From: Letharia columbiana
Lineage: Eukaryota > Ascomycota > Lecanoromycetes > Lecanorales > Parmeliaceae
Reading direction: 5' to 3'
Assembly (NCBI RefSeq): GCF_014066305.1
Contig: NW_023501057.1
Span: 558,001 to 622,000, forward strand
Length of the DNA stretch: 64,000 nucleotides
Positions within the stretch are counted from its first letter, which is position 1. Each line of letters opens with the position of its first letter. The notes under the pieces were generated by a model. The model saw nothing but the letters and a program-made list of their open reading frames with translations, was not told the DNA's origin and made no database searches. A program made the translations under genes and the position numbers. Shown here in pieces: positions 56,108 through 64,000 of the stretch.

Positions 56108-57639
56108 ATGCCCGCCTCCATCACCCATGCCTCCCTGAACAAAGAAAAGCACGTCAAATACTGGCTCCGCTGCCTGAAAACCTACCTCCCAAACGCTTAC
56201 ACCTCCAATGAAGCACAGCGCATGAGCTTGGCCTTCTTCATTCTCTCCGCCCTCGATATCCTCGGCGCACTCCACACCAAAACCACTGCCTCCGAGCGCG
56301 CAGGATACGCGAATTGGATACTACGTTGTCAGCACCCTGATGGAGGCTTCAGAGGGTTTACGGGTACGATGACAGGGGATGAGAACAGGAACGAATGGGA
56401 TGCGGCGAACCTGGCTGCTACGTATTTTGCGTGCGCGTCATTGGCGGTGCTAGGGGATGGTATGGAGAGGGTGAGGAGGAGAGAGTGTTTGGAGTGGGTG
56501 AGGAGGTTGCAGAGAGCGAATGGGAGCTTTGGGGAGGGGATAGGAAAAGAAGGCGTGGTGGAAGGGGCTGAGGACATGAGGTTTTGTTACGTGGCTGCAG
56601 TGACGAGGTGGTTCCTGAGGAGGGGAGAGGATATGGAAAAGGTGGAGGACATCGACGTTGAGGGGTTGGTAAAGTGGATTGAAGCTTCCGTGGTGAGTAG
56701 AAAGTCTGATGACGGCATGGTATGCGCATGATGCTAAATTTGTCAGACTTACGAAGGAGGCATTGCGCAGGGCCCGTTCCATGAGGCACATGGTACGCAA
56801 CATGTCGCTCTTGTTGCCGGGTGAAGAAGCCCTACTCATCTGCGTGTGCAGCTGGGTATACGTACTCTGGCGTCGGTGCACTAATGGTACTTGGCAAGCT
56901 GCCACGGCGTACGAGCGATTCAAAGGACGAGGGGAGGATGAGCGCAGAGTTCGTGGAGAGCGTGACCAAATGGCTCGTGTTGCGGCAAACGCTGATGCTG
57001 CACGAAGAGGATGAACTCCCAATGGCAGACGAGGAGCCACCCGATACGACGCCGGAATCCTTCCCTCCTACCTTTCATGTCCAAGGGGCCTTCCCCGTGT
57101 CGGTCGCAGACGCAATTCTTCCAAACGGTCTAATCGAGATGTCACAACACGACCTTCAGTGGGCTGGGTTCAACGGTCGATGCAATAAGGTAGCTGATAC
57201 ATGCTACGCTTTCTGGGTTGGAGGAACATTGGGGGTGAGTATCTGCTATAATGTATCACCGAGCGTCAGCTGACCAGCGCCCGGGATAGATGCTGAACAG
57301 AGAACATTTGCAAGACTTCAACGCCATTCGCCACTATCTGCTAGACAAGACGCAACATATGATCGGCGGTTTTGGTAAACTGCCTGGTGATGTCCCTGGT
57401 CCGTATGCCTCCATAGCTACCAAGCTTGAGCGGCAATCTAACATCAGATCCATCCAGACATCCTGCACTCAAATCTCGGTCTCGCAGCCCTGGCGATCAT
57501 GCATGACCCAGATCTGAAAAGTATAGATCCGACGCTATGCATCAGCCTCAGTGCGAAAGAGAACTTTGAAAAAAGCTTCCCTTCTCAGCAAGCACGCGGC
57601 AATCTTCATGGTTCAAATACAGCCGAAAGCATGCATTGA
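56108..57639 (+). CDS. CDC43: Geranylgeranyltransferase type I subunit beta
   Basis: Catalytic beta subunit that, with the shared alpha subunit Ram2, geranylgeranylates CaaX proteins such as Rho1 and Cdc42. Five exons: 56108-56692, 56747-56792 (46 nt), 56852-57234, 57290-57398 and 57458-57639, giving 434 aa. Prenyltransferase alpha-alpha barrel repeats are visible: YANWILRCQHPDGGFRGFTG, RRLQRANGSFGEG, YEGGIAQGPFHEAHAGYTYS, FNGRCNKVADTCYAFWVGGT, and GGFGKLPGDVPDILHSNLGL. Zn ligands are the Asp and Cys of ADTCYAFW and the His of DILHSNLGLAAL, as in the family. The last junction is fixed by GDVP-DILHS, using donor GTCCGT. The last ~35 residues (FEKSFPSQQARGN...) are unconserved. All phases close. 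Confidence 0.92.
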
Positions 57640-58001
57640 TACAACTACGAGTCCCATTCATGTTCCTGGTGGGCCAGAAACCCCCACCGTTTGTATATTT
57701 TCAAAGCTCAAACAGTAATTAGAAGGATCGCATTTGCTGCTCAAGTATTTTGATTCTCTCAGTCAGAGGTCCAACGGACAGACGTTGTGAAAAAGGTCCC
57801 ACAATAAACATACTCTTGACGTCGAGCAGACTCTGGACTGGCAAATTTCCTGCTCTAATCCTTCAAAGTTATGGCTCAACCCCTTGCAAAAGCACATTCC
57901 AGGCGCTAGCCCCGATTGGGACCTCACTCCCATCTGAGTCACGGCTCAATCGTTTCAAAAGTGGTTCATATAGAGAAATGCGCCAACCTTCCGCACAAAT
58001 G

Positions 58002-58075
58002 GCTCAAATAGCTCAGGGGTTTAGAGCATGGATTTGCAGTGTCCAGGGTCCGCTGTTCGAATCAGTGTTTGAGCT
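58002..58075 (+). tRNA. tRNA-Cys (anticodon GCA)
   Basis: Folds as a full cloverleaf. The acceptor stem is GCTCAAA (58002-58008) with TTTGAGC (58068-58074) and discriminator T at 58075, as expected for tRNA-Cys. The D-arm is GCTC/GAGC. The anticodon stem TGGAT/GTCCA (one G-T pair) encloses loop TTGCAGT, so the anticodon is GCA at 58036-58038. The T-arm is CGCTG/CAGTG around TTCGAAT. There is no intron. A run of T (58075-58082, then 58084-58092) is a strong Pol III terminator. Confidence 0.93.
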
Positions 58076-58092
58076 TTTTTTTGTTTTTTTTT
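58075..58092 (+). terminator. Pol III terminator of tRNA-Cys
   Basis: T8-G-T9 directly downstream of the acceptor stem on the coding strand. Confidence 0.85.
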
Positions 58093-58605
58093 GGACTTTA
58101 CTGAACGCTCTCCGTCTTGTTCGGTAGTGACGCTGAGGCAGCACTCGTTTGGTGACCGACCACCTTTTTTCCACATTTTTCCCGCTGGATTCTGATTTAC
58201 TAGCCGGGATACGATTACGTGCCAAGAGAACCACTTTTGTATGTAATTCATTCTCTTTAGGGTTGATTCTAGTGATAGCCCTCAGGGGAGGTTCAAGCCC
58301 CCGGAACGAAAACCAGTTGTTATACACAGTTGAGATATCTGACAGAGTGCGATCGAAAAGAAGGAGTTTGTTTACGAATCTCCTAGAAGAGCGCAAGATT
58401 CAAATCGCTTCTGAATATACGACTGGAGTTCTCTAGATATTCGACCTCGGATATCGCTTTCCGGCCAAGATGTATTAATCTTGGCGCCAAGGTTGCATAA
58501 TATTTCCATGCACGTACGTAGGGCTGGTATTTGTGGGTAGCCAAAAGGGCCCTCGGTGGCTACCGGCCGGATTAGCGGTGTAATAAATAATAGGCGTTCC
58601 ACATC

Positions 58606-60957
<2,352 letters not shown>

Positions 60958-61412
60958 CTTTTGTGACAAAGGCAAAGGTCAACATGTCCCGTCTTGCGGA
61001 ATTATCATTCTCCCTCGCGAACCCCAATGCTGCCTCGAAGTCTGCTATAGGGTTAGAAGTAAGCTTCTTCGAAAAGAATGGGCGGACTCGGACAGCAGCT
61101 CAATGATGTGTTGAGCTTTCATGACATCTAATTACCAGTCGCCAAAAGTGAGACTCTGGTGATATGGGGATATGAGCCTCCCGAGAGAACAATATGCAAT
61201 GGTGAAGTCGCGACGCTCAAAGGTGTTTTGGTCCTGATACAAGTGAGGTGGAAATTGGAAACGTTGACTGGACGAGCCTTGGCGTTTTCGATTTACCCCT
61301 GGCGACATATCTTTTACAACTACTCTACATACGTGCGTGTTCTTGGAAGCCTGATGAACTTGAATCGATCGCCTTGCTAATGCTTATGCTTGAGGACTGT
61401 CTATTATTCTAT
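60958..61412. other. Intergenic region between MNS1 start and RPT4 stop
   Basis: A 455-bp gap between two minus-strand genes, holding the MNS1 promoter and the RPT4 3' end. No feature was recognised. Confidence 0.5.
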
Positions 61413-62774
61413 CTACAGCTTCTGGTATTCCAGCTTGCCTTCTAGCTTCTTGGATTCTGCGACCTTCCTCACTGCCTTGTTGAAGTCATCTTGATTTATT
61501 GAATCTCTGTAATCTTTAATAGCGAAAAGTCCTCTGCAATAAGTAGTTAGTTGCCGGTACGAATCAATAAACGTAGATAACTTACGCTTCTGTCACCACA
61601 TTGCGAAGATCTGCACCATTCAGCTGGTCACTCATCTTGACGACGCTCTCGAAATCAATCTCTCCTTCTAGAGATACGCCGCTTGTGTGGATCTTAAGAA
61701 TCTCTAATCTGCCGACCTCATTTGGTAGTGGTATTTCAATCTTCCTGTCCAATCGACCTGCTCTCAGGAGTGCAGGATCTAAGGTATCTGGTCGATTGGT
61801 TGCCATTATAATCTTGGTCTTACCCAAATAGTCGAAGCCGTCGAGCTGATTGAGCAGTTCCATGAGCGTGCGCTGGATTTCTCGGTCAGCAGACGTGCCC
61901 TCTGAAAATCGTCGTCCTCCAATGGCATCGATCTCGTCCATGAAAATGATACATGGCTCATGCTCCTTGGCGTATCCGAACATTTCTCTGATCAACCGTG
62001 CTGATTCCCCGATATATTTGTCCACGATGGCCGAAGATACAACTGCAATTAGTATCAGCAGACGTATTGGCAAGCTAAATCAGACGAACCCTACCTTTCA
62101 GGAAATTGGTCTCCAAGCCACTTGCCACCGCCCTTGCCAACAGTGTCTTCCCTGTGCCTGGGGGCCCGTAGAGCAAAACCCCCTTTGGCGGCTTGATGCC
62201 CACCCTCAGGAACAACTCCGGATTCTTTAGCGGCAGCTCGATGACCTCTCGGAGTTCTCTTATCTGTTCATTCAGCCCTCCAATTCCGCCGAAGCTGACC
62301 TGTCCCGGATCTTCCAGCGACATGTTGTATACCAGTGGGTCCACTTCACGAGGTAGCATTCGCATTATGGTAAGGGTAGTCATGTCGAGAGCGACGCGTG
62401 TGCCTTGCTTAAGCTTGGCTTTGTCGACCTTGGATCGGCAGCCAACGACGTAACGTGGACCGGACGATGCTTTGACGATGACTAGGATCGATGGTATTAG
62501 CAAAGTCTTACGCGTGGTTTTGTTAAGTCAAATAAGTCTCGAACATGTAATACTCACATCTTTCCTCGTCGAGCTGCTTCAGAACCTCCCCTATGATCTG
62601 GCCCACGCTCTGTAAGGCCTTGATGTTGTCTTCCGTAGTATCGAAATCTTTCTGTAGGCCTTTGATATCGATTCGCAGTGTCTTGAGCTTGGCTTCCATT
62701 TCCCTCAGCTCAAGCAACTTGTTCTTGAACTGCTCCAGAGCATCAGCCCTCTCTGGGTCTCCTTTGCCGTCCAT
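61413..62774 (-). CDS. RPT4: 26S proteasome regulatory AAA-ATPase subunit Rpt4
   Basis: One of six ATPases of the 19S base (PSMC6 in animals). Exons 62774-62558, 62481-62095, 62042-61586 and 61533-61413 give 393 aa; introns are 76, 52 and 52 nt. The N-terminal coiled coil ([20 protein letters not shown]) and OB domain ([20 protein letters not shown]) precede the AAA domain: Walker A GPPGTGKT, Walker B IIFMDEID, sensor-1 [14 protein letters not shown], and the arginine-finger region [14 protein letters not shown]. The pore loop is in [15 protein letters not shown]. The C-terminus ends EYQKL with no HbYX motif, as expected for Rpt4. It is divergent from MRI1 and appears intact. Confidence 0.95.
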
Positions 62775-63141
62775 GCTTGCAACAAGGGATGGTGAAGTGT
62801 GAGATGTGAGATTTCCAGATCAGTGACCTGCTTCGCCCCAGGGGCAAAAAGTGGTGAGGTTCCAAGCCGTCAGATCCGAGATTATAACAGCGTCCAATTG
62901 GCCGGTAGGGTAGAGGGAGTATCTATCAGTATCGTCTAGGCGTTGGACAGTTGAACTCTTGGAGGTTGACGAATGTGGAGGGCAGAGGTACGCGCCTTCT
63001 GGAAGCTTGGACCAAGCGCTAGCGGCCCACCTAGCGTGCTCGGCAGATTCCTCGAGACCAAGTGTCTCGGTCCCTACGATCTTTTTCTGAAATTCGGCGC
63101 ATTCGTCATTAAAGGGATACGTGTTACACAGCTAGGCCGTC
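62775..63141. promoter_or_regulatory. Divergent promoter region between RPT4 and MRI1
   Basis: A 367-bp gap separating two divergent starts. GCCCCAGGGGC (about 62835) is an 11-nt near-palindrome next to CAAAAAGTGG; no yeast PACE consensus was found. Confidence 0.45.
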
Positions 63142-64000
63142 ATGGTACTCCAGGCCATCAAATACAGCCGCGGAAAGCTTGAAATCCTCGACCAGCTCCG
63201 TCTACCCCACGAGGAGGTCTTTATAGACATACGAACAGTGCAAGATGCATGGGATGCCATCCATTCTATGCAGGTCCGAGGAGCTCCAGCAATAGCCATT
63301 GTCGCTGCCCTCAGCGTAGCAGTCTGTCTCAGCAATTGCAATAAGAACGAAGCATGTCCCGAGCGCCTCGGACTAGACATGACAGGGTCTGGTTTGATTA
63401 TTCACAATCTAAGGTTCCTTCTCACGAGTAGACCTACGGCGGTCAATCTTGGGGATGCTGTGAAAAAGCTAGAGAAAGTTGTTTCTTCGGCCCAGGTCAC
63501 AGCTGGCGCGACTGACTTCAATATTAATGAGGCGTACATACAAGCAGCAGAGCAGATGCTCGTTGATGATGTGCAAGACAATGAGGACATAGGGCGTTTC
63601 GGTGCTGATTGGATTCTACGAAATTCCAATTTGATTCCACCAGTTGGGAAGATATCCGTCATTACACACTGCAATACTGGGTAAGCGTTGCTGGCATCTC
63701 ATGCTCATCTTCTTGATCTCTCTTTAACGCCTTCTCTCAAGTTCTCTGGCAACTGCAGGCTACGGTACCGCTCTGGGTATCGTACGAAGCCTTCATGCTC
63801 GTAGTTTCCTCAAACGAGTCTATTACACAGAAACAAGACCGTACAACCAGGGATCTCGCCTCACAGGGTACGAGCTTCTTCATGACAAAATACCAGCAAC
63901 CCTCATCACAGACTCAATGGTTGGAGCACTCCTCGGTCTTAAAAGGGATTCAGAGAACATCTCTTGCATAATCGTTGGAGCAGACAGGGTGGCTGCAAAT
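63142..64000 (+). CDS. MRI1: Methylthioribose-1-phosphate isomerase, 3' end outside window
   Basis: Enzyme of the methionine salvage pathway, converting 5-methylthioribose-1-phosphate to methylthioribulose-1-phosphate; eIF2B-like fold. Exons 63142-63680 and 63742 to beyond 64000, with a 61-nt intron (GTAAGC ... CTCAAG). The N-terminus reads [20 protein letters not shown], then [19 protein letters not shown]. The catalytic Cys lies in [19 protein letters not shown] (the junction falls in GG|T, restoring NTGSLA) and the catalytic Asp in [11 protein letters not shown] at the window edge. [20 protein letters not shown] is a further signature that distinguishes it from true eIF2B subunits. The reading frame is intact up to position 64000. 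Confidence 0.94.

Noticed and set aside
58230..58320. Possible second tRNA because of a GGTTCAAGCCC box-B-like word
   Set aside because: No matching acceptor stem, D-arm or anticodon arm could be drawn around it.

Overview
The window is nuclear DNA of a filamentous ascomycete (Pezizomycotina). This rests on closely packed, spliced housekeeping genes with mostly 45-80 nt introns (GTRNGT donors, CTRAY-like branch points), plus genes typical of filamentous ascomycetes: a cytochrome-b5 fusion delta-8 sphingolipid desaturase, a fungal INSIG, EAF1/VID21, ILM1, BTB proteins and a repeat-rich GPI-type wall protein. I cannot place it to class. There is no bacterial, viral or plasmid DNA, no CRISPR array and no intact transposon.

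Layout. 0-5 kb: CHC1 (clathrin heavy chain, minus, 3' end outside the window). 6.7-12.2 kb: INSIG (minus), mitochondrial ribosomal protein bL34m (plus), GCD11/eIF2-gamma (minus), a GNAT acetyltransferase (minus). 12.5-20.2 kb: SAD1 (plus), UTP13 (minus), sphingolipid desaturase (minus). 22-25.6 kb: an unrecognised fungal membrane protein (plus) and SPP2 (minus). 27.5-32.8 kb: a secreted repeat protein and a BTB protein (both plus). 33-39.9 kb: MAK11 (minus) and EAF1 (plus). 40.6-43.5 kb: PRE1 (minus) and RRP9 (plus) sharing a 221-bp promoter. 43.9-48.2 kb: a RING protein and an Fe(II)/2OG-oxygenase-like protein (both minus). 48.2-51.9 kb: the longest gene-poor gap. 51.9-57.6 kb: MDM20 (plus), ILM1 (minus), CDC43 (plus). 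58.0 kb: a tRNA-Cys(GCA). 58.7-64 kb: MNS1 (minus), RPT4 (minus), MRI1 (plus, cut by the window end).

Function. Most genes are core eukaryotic machinery: rRNA processing (UTP13, RRP9, MAK11), splicing (SAD1, SPP2), translation (GCD11, bL34m, tRNA-Cys), proteasome (PRE1, RPT4), membrane traffic, glycosylation and lipids (CHC1, MNS1, desaturase, INSIG, CDC43), protein acetylation and chromatin (MDM20, EAF1), and methionine salvage (MRI1). The accessory part is 25.6-32.8 kb and 48-52 kb.

Most striking result. Five conserved genes (CHC1, UTP13, SPP2, MAK11, RRP9) each carry exactly one surplus base that breaks the reading frame, always at or beside a homopolymer and four times in a G/C run. In the four complete genes the summed exon length is 3n+1. 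Homopolymer-length error in the assembly is the simplest explanation; programmed frameshifting or real lesions are the alternatives. Other items to check are a PRE1 start codon split by an intron (AT|G), the repeat protein with a duplicated intron segment, a BTB relic, and inverted and direct repeats in the intergenic DNA. Exon boundaries were inferred by reading splice signals, phase and family conservation by eye; no transcript or database evidence was used.
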